Assembly: GCA_028867755.1 (NCBI GenBank)
Contig: JAGWFT010000001.1
Location: 598,727-662,726, forward strand
DNA from: Nitrososphaerota archaeon
Lineage (GTDB): Archaea > Thermoproteota > Nitrososphaeria > Nitrososphaerales > Nitrosopumilaceae
DNA: 64,000 bases
Direction of reading: 5' to 3'
Part shown: positions 18,282-26,867 of the stretch, in pieces
Layout: each line of letters begins with the position of its first letter
Position numbering within the stretch: position 1 is the stretch's first letter
Notes under the pieces: model-generated
What the model saw: the letters and a program-made list of their open reading frames with translations, nothing else
The model's database searches: none
What the model was told of the DNA's origin: nothing
Program-made: the position numbers and the translations under genes

Positions 18282-18372
18282 GGTGAGTGAAGTCTACTAG
18301 GCAACTAGTAGGATCTGGGCTGAAAGGTAGATGCCCGTGGAACGGGATGGAACAAGTAAGCTCAGAGTCACC
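18282..18372 (+). ncRNA. Candidate structured RNA, three-way junction
   Basis: The plus strand folds into: a closing stem GGUGA (18282-18286) with UCACC (18368-18372); a hairpin CUACUAG-GCAA-CUAGUAG (18294-18311) with a perfect 7-bp stem and a GNRA loop; and a long stem UCUGGGCU (18314-18321) with AGCUCAGA (18359-18366), 8 pairs with one G-U. The last stem encloses hairpin CCCGU-GGA-ACGGG (18334-18346). A weaker hairpin, ACCUA with UAGGU (18267-18284), precedes it. The GNRA loop and the G-U pair favour the plus strand. It lies between the 2H-phosphatase fusion and DUF3800 genes and runs over the DUF3800 stop codon. I cannot assign a family; a remnant of a group II intron domain I is one possibility. 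Confidence 0.6.
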
Positions 18373-19060
18373 AATTAATTCTATTATGCCAATCCCACTG
18401 GTCTTTGTGCTTTATCTTCTCCTTGATTAAATCATAATATCTATTGTCTAGTCTCTCAGATTTAGCAAAAATACATCCTGCTATGTAATCTGCAATTTGC
18501 AAGCAAACGTCATCTCGGGAGTCAGAATGCTTGATTTTTACTGTAATATCACCTTTGAATTGTCTATCCTTCTTCGCATAGGATATCTTTCCCTCACAAT
18601 ATTCGTTAAAATGCTTGATCGCTTTTTGAGATAAGCTCCTATCTATCGTATAATGAATTTCGTTGTATGGAACCCATGGTTTCAAATATGAATTGACAAT
18701 AGTGTTGATTACGTAATCTACAGCTAAGTAATTGTATAGTATAGGCTGGTTTCCTTTCAAATTATCCTTAACACTATCTTTCATTATGACCACAGTGCCT
18801 AGGGACAGATCAAATGACTTGATCTTTCTTAGGAATCTCTCACGAGTTGTATGGGCATCATTTGAAAACTTGAATTCTTCAGACTTGCCTCTAATCTTGC
18901 GTCTTGTATTGGTGTTTTTCAATAACCTACGTACTTTATTGCGAATAAACAGAGGTGTATCATTTATCATGATAACGTAACTTAGAACAAAGGATTTTGT
19001 GGATTGTTGAGAAAATCCTAGATCTCCAGCCTCATCCACAAACACATTCACTACAGGCAA
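18368..19060 (-). CDS. DUF3800 protein (predicted RNase H-like fold)
   Basis: A 230-residue protein with the DUF3800 hallmarks: an N-terminal VFVDEAGDLGF (Asp9, Glu10) and a C-terminal DDVCLQIADYIAGCIF. The acidic residues at equivalent positions are proposed metal ligands of an RNase H-like nuclease fold. The family is frequent in phages, plasmids and genomic islands of bacteria and archaea; its biochemical role is not established. It is convergent with the 2H-phosphatase fusion gene, and its last codon lies within the folded RNA candidate. Confidence 0.82.
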   Translation of the reverse strand: MPVVNVFVDEAGDLGFSQQSTKSFVLSYVIMINDTPLFIRNKVRRLLKNTNTRRKIRGKSEEFKFSNDAHTTRERFLRKIKSFDLSLGTVVIMKDSVKDNLKGNQPILYNYLAVDYVINTIVNSYLKPWVPYNEIHYTIDRSLSQKAIKHFNEYCEGKISYAKKDRQFKGDITVKIKHSDSRDDVCLQIADYIAGCIFAKSERLDNRYYDLIKEKIKHKDQWDWHNRINW

Positions 19061-19223
19061 ACATTACAGAAAGAGGCAAGCAGAAGTTAAGCATTATGCG
19101 TAGATGGAACTAAACTATGACGTAATGAACTCTTTTGACTGTAACTGTGTATAATCTATGAAATGCCTAGTTTACAGTAATATATGGTAGATTTTTACAA
19201 CGAAGTTGACTTGGCGAATTGAT

Positions 19224-19320
19224 GCCGGGGTCGCCTAGCCTGGTAGGGCGCGCGCCTGGAAATGAAAACCATAAAGCGCGTACTCGCAAGGGTCCGAGAG
19301 TTCAAATCTCTCTCCCGGCG
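19224..19320 (+). tRNA. trnS: tRNA-Ser(GGA) with a short intron
   Basis: Acceptor GCCGGGG (19224-19230) pairs with TCCCGGC (19313-19319), and G19320 is the discriminator. D-stem GCCT/GGGC, anticodon stem CGCGC (19251-19255)/GCGCG (19276-19280), and T-arm GAGAG-TTCAAAT-CTCTC. The anticodon GGA is at 19258-19260. The long variable arm ACTC-GCAA-GGGT is typical of tRNA-Ser. The anticodon loop has 20 instead of 7 bases, so an intron of about 13 nt lies at the usual 37/38 position (about 19262-19274). UGG (19257-19259) can pair with CCA (19269-19271) to form a relaxed bulge-helix-bulge. CCA is not fully encoded. It stands at the right border of the accessory island. Confidence 0.92.
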
Positions 19321-19430
19321 CCTTTTATAAAATATCTATAATTTGAAAAATGAGACACAAGAGCCTTAATGCATTTGTTTCTAGAAGTATTTTGACCAAA
19401 CTTAATATTGTTAAATGATGCAGCAAGACC

Positions 19431-19691
19431 ATGTTCCCAGAACGCTGTTCTGTTAGAGCAGATGGAAGAGATTGTCCAATGCCTCCAGAATTTGTCATCT
19501 CTGTAAAGTCAAAAGATGGCGAATACATGGTTGGAGTAACATGTGACAACCACAAGAAGATGTTTTCTGATAAATTGGAATCTTTACAGAAAGAAGGCAA
19601 AGTTCCACAAGGGTCAATTCACTTTGCAGAACTCAAGCCAGTTGGAACTAGTTGTATTAAGATAGACCCAAACGACCTGATTCAACTTTAA
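19431..19691 (+). CDS. Small conserved protein, unknown
   Basis: An 86-residue protein beginning at ATG 19431, with a Cys-containing N-terminus (ERCSVRADGRDCPMPPEF) and VTCDNH, so a Cys/His metal site is possible. No family was recognised. Its 3' end overlaps the convergent dehydrogenase gene by 35 bases. Confidence 0.65.
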   Translation: MFPERCSVRADGRDCPMPPEFVISVKSKDGEYMVGVTCDNHKKMFSDKLESLQKEGKVPQGSIHFAELKPVGTSCIKIDPNDLIQL

Positions 19692-20643
19692 CTTGGTAGA
19701 CTGGTCTTTTTCCGCCAAGTGAGAGTATTAGATTTTTTATTGTTATTTCTGCCATCTCTCTTCTAGTTTCCACAGTTGCACTTCCAATGTGCGGAGTAAT
19801 TATCACATTCTTTAGTTTTGTCAAAGAATTTGAAATGTCTATAGGCTCATCTTGAAATACATCAAGAGCAGCTCCTGCAATCATCTTCTTCTTTAAGGCA
19901 ACAATGAGATCTTTTTCGTTTATTATCTTACCACGTGATGTATTTACCAAAAACGAAGCCTTCTTCATCTTTTTGAGCAATTTTAGATTCACTATCTCAT
20001 GTGTCTTTGGTGTATATGGTGCATGGATACTTATCACATCACTTCTTCTGAACAACTCATCAAGTGAGACATATCTTGCATCCAATTTTTTCTCTTCTAA
20101 AGAAGATAAACGTTTTCTGCTATGGTATAATATTTTCATCTCAAAACCGCTAGCCCTTCTTGCAACTGCTTTACCTATTCTCCCCATGCCAAATATTCCC
20201 AAGGTTTTTCCGTACAGATCCGTGCCTAGAAACTCATATGGCCCAAATATTGTCTTCCACTCATTTTTGCGAATTATCTCATATCCCTCATTGATTCTTC
20301 GAAAGAGAGACAGCACGAGTGCCATGGAAAGATCTGCTGTAGCTCTTGTAAGAACTTCTGGGGTATAACTTACAACTATTCCTCTCTCTGACGCTGCATT
20401 AACATCAATGTGGTTATATCCTACGCTAAAAGTGGAGATTGCTTTGAGTTTGTTTCCAGCATTTATCACATCTGAATCTATTTTGTCATACGGATAGCAA
20501 ATCAAACCATCTTTGTCCCTTATTCTAGAGATCAGCAATTTCTTTGGCATTGGAATCTTGCCTGCATGTATCTCAACATCATATCTTCTCTTTAATTCTC
20601 GAACAGCAAAACCATGCAATCTACGAGTAAGCAAAATCTTCAA
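19657..20643 (-). CDS. D-2-hydroxyacid dehydrogenase (glyoxylate/hydroxypyruvate reductase type)
   Basis: A cytosolic NAD(P)-dependent reductase of 328 residues. The substrate domain encloses a Rossmann domain with GKTLGIFGMGRIGKAVARRA (about 145-164). Catalytic residues are in the usual stretches: Arg in VNTSRGKIINE, Glu in FQDEPID, and His in IITPHIGSAT. FSVGYNHIDV is the substrate-loop region of glyoxylate reductase-like members. The exact substrate (glyoxylate, hydroxypyruvate or phosphoglycerate) cannot be decided; there is no ACT domain, so it is not a typical SerA. Confidence 0.88.
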   Translation of the reverse strand: MKILLTRRLHGFAVRELKRRYDVEIHAGKIPMPKKLLISRIRDKDGLICYPYDKIDSDVINAGNKLKAISTFSVGYNHIDVNAASERGIVVSYTPEVLTRATADLSMALVLSLFRRINEGYEIIRKNEWKTIFGPYEFLGTDLYGKTLGIFGMGRIGKAVARRASGFEMKILYHSRKRLSSLEEKKLDARYVSLDELFRRSDVISIHAPYTPKTHEIVNLKLLKKMKKASFLVNTSRGKIINEKDLIVALKKKMIAGAALDVFQDEPIDISNSLTKLKNVIITPHIGSATVETRREMAEITIKNLILSLGGKRPVYQVKVESGRLGLS

Positions 20644-20727
20644 ACTAATCTTTTTTCAGCTAGATCTCGATTTTAAGCATGATCTTGCTCAAAAATGATT
20701 TATAATAAAACAATCTATCAAATAGCA

Positions 20728-20862
20728 TTGAAGAAAAAGGTAGAGTTTGCTGTCTGCGTTAGCTGTGGAAACGATTTAGAAAAATGTGTATGTGTGTGTC
20801 CTTTTTGTGGAGAGCGTGACAAGTGTGAATGTGCCCTCTTTGATGCAGCAACTGGTGGATAG
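20728..20862 (+). CDS. Cys-rich mini zinc-ribbon protein
   Basis: A 44-residue product from TTG 20728. An in-frame ATG at 20695 would give 55 residues, but a TATA-like box (20699-20708) lies on top of that region and about 25 bases before the TTG, which supports a leaderless TTG start. Eight cysteines occur in 26 residues: CVSCG, KCVCVCPFCG, KCEC. Two zinc knuckles are likely. It lies just upstream of the 2-oxoacid:ferredoxin oxidoreductase genes. Function is unknown. Confidence 0.7.
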   Translation: MKKKVEFAVCVSCGNDLEKCVCVCPFCGERDKCECALFDAATGG

Positions 20863-20887
20863 ACATCGAAAATCGAGAACCATAGCA

Positions 20888-20903
20888 TTATTAATATTTG
20901 ATT
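20888..20903 (+). promoter_or_regulatory. TATA-like box for korAB
   Basis: The AT-rich stretch TTATTAATATTTGATT lies about 27 bases before ATG 20921, consistent with a leaderless transcript of the two-gene oxidoreductase operon. Confidence 0.5.
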
Positions 20904-20920
20904 AAAGTCTTAAGTGTATC

Positions 20921-22834
20921 ATGTCTTCTATTGATTTAACTTGGGTTATCGGCGGCCCACAGGGTGGAGGAGTTGAGACTGCAGCTAACATTTTTGCAGG
21001 GGCCTGTGCAGGTTGCGGCCTCAAGATCTTTGGAAAAAGGGAATACTATTCTAATATCAAAGGTGAACACAGCTATTTTGGAGTCCGAGTGTCTGATAGT
21101 ACAATTCGTTCAAATGTTTCTGGTATAACGATGCTTGTTGCCTTTGATGCAGAGACGATATTTCGACATGCTGAAGATGTATTTGATGACGGTGCAATTG
21201 TTTATGAATCTGATTTATCCCAAGTTAAAGCAGACGAAGTCCAGACACTTGACTTACAATTCAAGGGCAGACTAGTAAAATATCTTGACTCAAAAAATAA
21301 ACCCGCTACAATACAAGGTGCACTTGATGCAGCAAAAGAAAGGGGAGTTACACTCTATCCTGTTTCATTTAAGGCCATTTTATCCAATCTTGCAGATGAA
21401 ACAGGTAACCCAAAGCTTCGTGGTATGTTTCGTATGCAAAATGTACTTGCAGTATCAGTATCGCTTGGGCTGCTGGGCCTTGCACCTGATACATTGTTAA
21501 GTTCAGTAGCGAATATTTTTGCAAAGAAAAAAGAGATTGCAGAAATGAACAAGCACGCAGCAAACTATGCTTACAATTTTGCAGCAGCCAAGTTTCAAAA
21601 ATTCAAACATCAATTGTCTCCAATTCCAAAAGAACCAAACACAATTCTGGTTCAGGGATTTCAATCAACAGGTCTTGCCAAGATAGCTTGTGGCTGTAGA
21701 TTCCAATCATACTATCCAATTACTCCAGCCTCTGACGAGAGTGTCTTTTTGGAATCAAATGAGACCTTTGATATAGAAAATGAAAGGCCTGGCTCTACAA
21801 TGGTTGTTCAAACAGAAGATGAGATCTCTGCAATTGGCATGGTAATAGGAGCTGCACTTACTGGCACAAGATCTGCAACAAGTACATCAGGACCAGGATT
21901 TTCACTTATGGCAGAGATGCTTGGCTGGGCTGGTATCAACGAAGTGCCAATTGTAGTCACGTTGTACCAACGTAGTGGTCCATCAACTGGACTTCCAACA
22001 AGACATGGTCAAGATGATCTGCAGTTTGCAATTCACGCAGGTCATGGAGATTTCCCAAGGATAGTATATGCGTCAGGCGATACTGAAGAAGGATTCTATG
22101 ATACTGCCAAGTGTTTCAACTTTGCAGAAAACTTTCAGATACCAGTAATTCACATGATGGACAAATTCATTGCAAGTACAGTCTCTACGGTACCAAGATT
22201 TGATGTCAAAAAGATAACAATTGAACGTGGTAAGCTTTTGCAAAAAATCGATTCCGAAGGTTACACAAGATTTGCACCATCTCCAGATGGTATGTCTCCA
22301 CGATCAAAACTTGGACTTGAAAATGGCATATTTTGGAATACAGGTGACGAAAGTGATGAGCATGGACATATCTCAGAAGATCCTGTAAATAGAGTCTACA
22401 AGATGGATAAACGAGCCAAAAAACTCGAGGTAGCCTTGCAAACCATTTCAAAGGAAGACCAGGCAGTAAAATATGAAGGATCTGAGACATGTATTGTAAG
22501 TTGGGGCTCAACCAAAGGTCCCATACTTGATGCAATTGAGATGCTGAAAAAAGAAAACAAAAAAGTTGGATTTGTACAAATAAAATTATTACATCCATTT
22601 CCAGCAGATTATATCAAATCCCTGCTCAAAGATGTTAACACTATAATCAATATAGAAGCTAATCATTCTGCACAACTTGGTTCATTGCTTAATGAATACT
22701 TAGACAGAAAGGTTGACTATCATATTCTAAAGTATACTGGAAGACCAATGACTTGTAACGAAATTTATGAGTCAGTCAAAAAAGTCTTGGATGATAAAGC
22801 TGAGAAAAAAGAGGTACTAACATATGGTGTCTAA
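20921..22834 (+). CDS. korA: 2-oxoacid:ferredoxin oxidoreductase, fused gamma-alpha subunit
   Basis: A 637-residue subunit. Residues 1-200 are the gamma domain ([21 protein letters not shown], then [14 protein letters not shown]). Residues about 230-620 are the alpha domain with the characteristic [10 protein letters not shown] motif and [18 protein letters not shown]. With the beta subunit it oxidatively decarboxylates a 2-oxoacid (2-oxoglutarate, pyruvate or both) to acyl-CoA, or runs in reverse during carbon fixation, using ferredoxin. The gamma-alpha fusion is the aerobic archaeal two-subunit type. It overlaps korB by 11 bases. Confidence 0.93.
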   Translation: MSSIDLTWVIGGPQGGGVETAANIFAGACAGCGLKIFGKREYYSNIKGEHSYFGVRVSDSTIRSNVSGITMLVAFDAETIFRHAEDVFDDGAIVYESDLSQVKADEVQTLDLQFKGRLVKYLDSKNKPATIQGALDAAKERGVTLYPVSFKAILSNLADETGNPKLRGMFRMQNVLAVSVSLGLLGLAPDTLLSSVANIFAKKKEIAEMNKHAANYAYNFAAAKFQKFKHQLSPIPKEPNTILVQGFQSTGLAKIACGCRFQSYYPITPASDESVFLESNETFDIENERPGSTMVVQTEDEISAIGMVIGAALTGTRSATSTSGPGFSLMAEMLGWAGINEVPIVVTLYQRSGPSTGLPTRHGQDDLQFAIHAGHGDFPRIVYASGDTEEGFYDTAKCFNFAENFQIPVIHMMDKFIASTVSTVPRFDVKKITIERGKLLQKIDSEGYTRFAPSPDGMSPRSKLGLENGIFWNTGDESDEHGHISEDPVNRVYKMDKRAKKLEVALQTISKEDQAVKYEGSETCIVSWGSTKGPILDAIEMLKKENKKVGFVQIKLLHPFPADYIKSLLKDVNTIINIEANHSAQLGSLLNEYLDRKVDYHILKYTGRPMTCNEIYESVKKVLDDKAEKKEVLTYGV

Positions 22835-23789
22835 TTTATCAGATTACAAAACCGAAGTCCATAACGATTGGTGTCCAGGATGTGGGGATTTTGGCATTGT
22901 AAATGCAATCCAAATGGCACTTGCGGAGATGGAGATTCCAAGGCACAAGGCAGCAATATTTTCAGGAGTTGGCTGTTCTGGCAAGACATCTCATTTTATC
23001 AACACATATGGTGTTCATACGTTACACGGTAGGGTTCTTACTTTTGCTCAGGGTGCCAAGCTTGCAAATCCTGGGATGACAGTTGTTGCTGCTGGAGGTG
23101 ATGGTGATGGACTTGGTATCGGAGCAGGACATTTTGTTGCAGCGGGAAGAAGAAATGTGGACATGACATACATCATATTCAATAATGCAGTTTATGGTTT
23201 AACAAAGGGTCAAGCATCCCCAACTCTAAAGCTTGGATTGAAAACCAAATCGTTGCCAGAACCAAATGTAAACCAGTCTGTAAATCCAATCGCACTTGCA
23301 ATTGCAAGTGGATTTACATTTGTCGCAAGAGGATACGCCTATGATGTAAGGCAATTAAAGGATCTAATTGTAGCGGCTGTAAAGCACAGAGGTCTTGCAT
23401 TTCTTGATGTTTTACAACCATGTCCTACCTACAATGACATAAACACAAGAGACTGGTTTGCAGGAATGGATAACATTGATGAAATCACAAAAAAACCTCT
23501 ACCGAGAATCTACAAACTAGAAGATACGGGGTATGATCCCGTAGTACATATTGATTCTACAATGGAAGAAAATGAGAAACTCACACAGGCTTTAATAAAA
23601 TCAAATGAATGGGATGCAAAGATTCCAACAGGTATCTTCTACAAGAACGAGCTCATTGCACCATATGACCAACGAATCTCTGATAGGATACCAAATTATC
23701 TTGAAAATCCACCTGCATCTCAAGAAATTTCTAACAACGGTAAACCTATAACCAATATTTCAAAAATCTTGGATTCACTTGAGGTTTAG
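22824..23789 (+). CDS. korB: 2-oxoacid:ferredoxin oxidoreductase, beta subunit
   Basis: A 321-residue subunit that binds thiamine diphosphate and a [4Fe-4S] cluster. The cluster cysteines are visible in [17 protein letters not shown] and LQPCPTYND. The thiamine-diphosphate motif is [14 protein letters not shown] with a following [15 protein letters not shown]. Length and order fit the two-subunit archaeal enzyme. ATG 22824 lies inside korA, so translation is coupled. Confidence 0.94.
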   Translation: MVSNLSDYKTEVHNDWCPGCGDFGIVNAIQMALAEMEIPRHKAAIFSGVGCSGKTSHFINTYGVHTLHGRVLTFAQGAKLANPGMTVVAAGGDGDGLGIGAGHFVAAGRRNVDMTYIIFNNAVYGLTKGQASPTLKLGLKTKSLPEPNVNQSVNPIALAIASGFTFVARGYAYDVRQLKDLIVAAVKHRGLAFLDVLQPCPTYNDINTRDWFAGMDNIDEITKKPLPRIYKLEDTGYDPVVHIDSTMEENEKLTQALIKSNEWDAKIPTGIFYKNELIAPYDQRISDRIPNYLENPPASQEISNNGKPITNISKILDSLEV

Positions 23790-23906
23790 AGTTTTAGTTT
23801 AAGTGTGAGTCAAAGATACCTTTTAGTCCTGTGTTCGACTTTTGTAAAATTCCGTTAACGTTAATGATATAAGTTATTAGCATGATAACAAAAGAGTAGT
23901 TCTACA

Positions 23907-24341
23907 TTGAATTTAGAGGAAGTTAATAAGATATTCCGCAAATCAATTATCAAGGGATACTTTGAGCCCAGCCTTCTGAACCTAGATTTTAAAAAGTCAA
24001 ACCTAAAACATCCAACCATACGGGATGATGGTCTTATGCAAACAAATCTTCTTCACCTATTCTTTGATATTGAAACAGGTTATGATTATCCTGATGGCGA
24101 TGAATGGTTTATGGCAGAGTTTCTCTTTCCTCATAATGTTAAACTTCCTGACAGTCTCAAAGGCCCAGATTACTTTAGTACTATGTCAGTTGGTGAGGGA
24201 AAAAATTTTTGGAGACATAGAGAGCTCATCAGATACAAGTACGGCAAATCAAAAAAACTTGAAGAATCCTTGGATTTTATAGAAAAAAAATATCGTGAAT
24301 TGCATTCTTTACTGGAACCTCTAGAAAAAGAGATCAAGTAA
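23907..24341 (+). CDS. Conserved protein, unknown
   Basis: A 144-residue soluble acidic/aromatic protein starting at TTG 23907, with segments such as YDYPDGDEWFMAEFLFPHN and a basic C-terminal helix. No family or catalytic motif was recognised. An AT-rich stretch near 23868-23880 may be its promoter. It is convergent with and overlaps the next gene by 8 bases. Confidence 0.6.
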   Translation: MNLEEVNKIFRKSIIKGYFEPSLLNLDFKKSNLKHPTIRDDGLMQTNLLHLFFDIETGYDYPDGDEWFMAEFLFPHNVKLPDSLKGPDYFSTMSVGEGKNFWRHRELIRYKYGKSKKLEESLDFIEKKYRELHSLLEPLEKEIK

Positions 24342-24867
24342 TTTTCCACTCGTTCTGTGAGAAACCATACGTTTCATTTTCTGATGTTGCTGAATCAATG
24401 TTCCATCTCTCAGTTTTATCATTAAAATTATAAACAATTTCAGTGATACTTGCAGGTATTTTGTGTGGATCAAGATGATAAGGAAGAAGTTCTAAAACAA
24501 AACTTGTCTTCTCTATAGCAGAATCAAACAAGTTTTTGTCATCTAGATCTAACATGAATTTTATGCTCGGTTTCCCAATAAATTTAATGTAAACTCGCAG
24601 CGTCCTTCCTCCGCCACGTCTTCTTTTTAATTCCTTTAGAATTGCCTTGAACTTGTCCCATCTTGCGTTTCCAAACCATTTGAAGAATGCGTCATTGAAT
24701 GCAAGAGGAAAAACAATGTCAATCATTGTGGTGAAATCTTCATCTGGTTGTTCTCGTGGATCTTCTTTTACTTGGAATAAACTATGAAGAAGACTGTATA
24801 ACACCTCCAATTCCCATGGGGATACACCATAGAATCTAAGCGAGAGAGGAAGCTTGGAACTCATCAC
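24334..24867 (-). CDS. Conserved protein, unknown
   Basis: A 177-residue soluble protein. It has a basic central patch (ILKELKRRRGGGRTLRVYIKF) that could bind nucleic acid or phosphate, and an acidic N-terminal third. No signal peptide, membrane segment or known domain was seen. It heads a short run of minus-strand genes with no clear functional links. Confidence 0.55.
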   Translation of the reverse strand: MMSSKLPLSLRFYGVSPWELEVLYSLLHSLFQVKEDPREQPDEDFTTMIDIVFPLAFNDAFFKWFGNARWDKFKAILKELKRRRGGGRTLRVYIKFIGKPSIKFMLDLDDKNLFDSAIEKTSFVLELLPYHLDPHKIPASITEIVYNFNDKTERWNIDSATSENETYGFSQNEWKIT

Positions 24868-24968
24868 ATATAATTCTAAAAAATTCTAATTAAAGCTTCA
24901 ATTCCGCTCTAGGAATAGATTATTTCTATCCTTTACCTGAATTGATTATTGCTTGTATTGATGTGCAT

Positions 24969-25397
24969 CTAGATGATGGCTAGATTGTTGGCAATATAAG
25001 ATCTGACTAGCTCATTTGCCCTTTGGTATTGGTACTCTGAATCTCCTATCTTTGCATAATAAATATCATTTAGCATCGTTTTCTCCTCTCTTGTCACCTC
25101 TCTGTGTAGTAGTGTATCATAACTGGGACCATCGTAAAATATAATCTTGATAAACCCAATGATCCTTTTTACGAATGAATTGCCGTGTGATATGCGATTT
25201 GTGTTCTTTACAACAATAGCTTCTCCAATAAAGCAATGTCTACTGTTTTCCTGTCTTAGTGTGCCGCTAGTTACTGATGATGATATTTTAGATCTTTGTA
25301 GTGAAGAAAGCTGGTTCCATAGCCAATCCACTTTGCTCAGGTATTCTAACTCATGTATATTCAATTGATGGCTGTTGTCATACCATGACATTGCCAT
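24969..25397 (-). CDS. Hypothetical protein
   Basis: A 142-residue soluble protein with no recognised domain. It is helical at both ends, and the middle contains a short hydrophobic stretch (IIGFIKIIFYDG) too short for a membrane helix. Codon use resembles the neighbouring genes, so it is probably real. Confidence 0.5.
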   Translation of the reverse strand: MAMSWYDNSHQLNIHELEYLSKVDWLWNQLSSLQRSKISSSVTSGTLRQENSRHCFIGEAIVVKNTNRISHGNSFVKRIIGFIKIIFYDGPSYDTLLHREVTREEKTMLNDIYYAKIGDSEYQYQRANELVRSYIANNLAII

Positions 25398-25455
25398 GTA
25401 TTATCTAAGTCGAGGATTGATTTAAGAATTAAATCGTATGGCTAATTCCATAGTT

Positions 25456-26007
25456 CTAAATTGTCAAGATATATTTGAAGAGATACAATATGCCTGTTGC
25501 TCCTATGAAAAATACCATTGGCTTCCAGGCCAAAACTGGAAAACTTGGGGTCTTTAGCTGAACCTTATAGTTGTCAACAACTGCCTTGACATATTTTCTT
25601 ATTCTTTCATTCCAGATTTTGTACTCGACTTGATGCTTTTTGAGCAGTGTTTCGATTTCGTATAGTACGGGTGTTCGCTGACAAAAGAGATGTTGCAAAT
25701 AGTCTCGTGAAACCTCGACTTCGGCTTGTATTGCAACCAGACCTTTCTTCATTTCTAGTAACCTCACATGCATTTCCCATGGTTTTTTTAGTTTCAACGA
25801 AAGACCATGGCCTATTTGTAATGTCTGCTTGTGTTCAAATTTGACATGAGTGAAACCCTCATGAGCAAAGATCTTTAGCATTTCTTCAACACTTTTCTTT
25901 ACCACTATGGTGAGTTGTTCTACTCCGTTTGTATCCACCTTTACCATCTCTCTCATACCATCTAGGAGTGATACTGTCTTTGGATATCTAGTGAAAAACT
26001 CTACCAT
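25456..26007 (-). CDS. Hypothetical protein with C-terminal membrane anchor
   Basis: A 183-residue protein with a soluble alpha/beta region and a single hydrophobic helix at the C-terminus (residues about 163-183, WKPMVFFIGATGILYLFKYIL). This gives a tail-anchored topology with the bulk in the cytoplasm. The region around 60-100 (VKFEHKQTLQIGHGLSLKL) resembles a lipid-binding or SRPBCC-like beta sheet, but this is weak. Confidence 0.5.
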   Translation of the reverse strand: MVEFFTRYPKTVSLLDGMREMVKVDTNGVEQLTIVVKKSVEEMLKIFAHEGFTHVKFEHKQTLQIGHGLSLKLKKPWEMHVRLLEMKKGLVAIQAEVEVSRDYLQHLFCQRTPVLYEIETLLKKHQVEYKIWNERIRKYVKAVVDNYKVQLKTPSFPVLAWKPMVFFIGATGILYLFKYILTI

Positions 26008-26048
26008 AACCTGCCGTCAAATTCAGCTCTATTAAAACTATAGTTGTA

Positions 26049-26819
26049 TCATATTCTTGTCCCTAGTCCACGAACATATACACACTGGTCATATGAGATG
26101 GCCATCTCATTTTCTTGAATTCGTCTATCTGTGAGTGTGATTCCAGCATCTCTTATGAGTACAGCAGGAATAGCGTCTGCTCCTTCTCCCATCTTGAGGT
26201 TTGCAATCGATGCCAGGTCATCAGCAACAGCCTGTAATGTTACCTTGAGTGGATTTCCATACAAATCCTTCTGGCCTCTAAGATCTGATAGTGGTTCTAT
26301 ACCTGCACATGCAATTGTAACACCTACAGTTCCTGATCTTGCTGGCATCAACCTGCTGTCTATTATGATGATTCCGACATGAACCTGATATGTGAGCAAA
26401 AACTTGCGTCTGAGCTGCTCTGATACTACATAAGGATCATTAGGGTATAGAATCACAGCTCCCTTTTTTGCATTAGATTTGTCAATGCCTGCATTTGGTG
26501 CCATGATGTAATCTGACGATGTTATCACAAATCCCGGAATGCCTCCAAATATTACATCTGATTCTCTTATGATGATCTCAGCTATCTCTGGTTTGATGTG
26601 AAACTTTGACGCAACAGTTGTTGCCTCCAAAGATGGTGACACCTTATCATATTCTACTATTCTGTCTTGAGAATTTGCAACATACTTGCTTGATATTGAT
26701 ATAACGTCTCCATTTTGAGGTGTTAATCCCTCATTTTGAAGATCTGATCTGAGACTTTCGAACAGATCAAATCTTTTAGTCTTGGGGGAGGATTTTATTG
26801 GAAATACTGAAAGTGGCAT
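26049..26819 (-). CDS. cofE: Coenzyme F420-0:L-glutamate ligase
   Basis: Adds L-glutamate residues to F420-0 using GTP. The 256-residue length is right for archaeal CofE. Landmarks are the N-terminal FPIKSSPKTKRFDLFESL with NGDVISISSKYVANSQDRIVE, the central PNAGIDKSN and GTVGVTIACAGIEPL, and the C-terminal GEGADAIPAVLIRDA. F420 is made by Thaumarchaeota, and another probable F420-using protein lies in this window (57,882-58,202). Confidence 0.93.
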   Translation of the reverse strand: MPLSVFPIKSSPKTKRFDLFESLRSDLQNEGLTPQNGDVISISSKYVANSQDRIVEYDKVSPSLEATTVASKFHIKPEIAEIIIRESDVIFGGIPGFVITSSDYIMAPNAGIDKSNAKKGAVILYPNDPYVVSEQLRRKFLLTYQVHVGIIIIDSRLMPARSGTVGVTIACAGIEPLSDLRGQKDLYGNPLKVTLQAVADDLASIANLKMGEGADAIPAVLIRDAGITLTDRRIQENEMAISYDQCVYVRGLGTRI

Positions 26820-26867
26820 GAATATCTATGATTGAATTTACTATTTAGCGTTCTGCAGATGGCACAA

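Noticed and set aside
19224-19320. tRNA-Ser as attachment site of the whole 4.4-19.2 kb island
   Set aside because: No second copy of the tRNA-Ser 3' end was found near the integrase; the closest direct repeats are those at 4375 and 7647.
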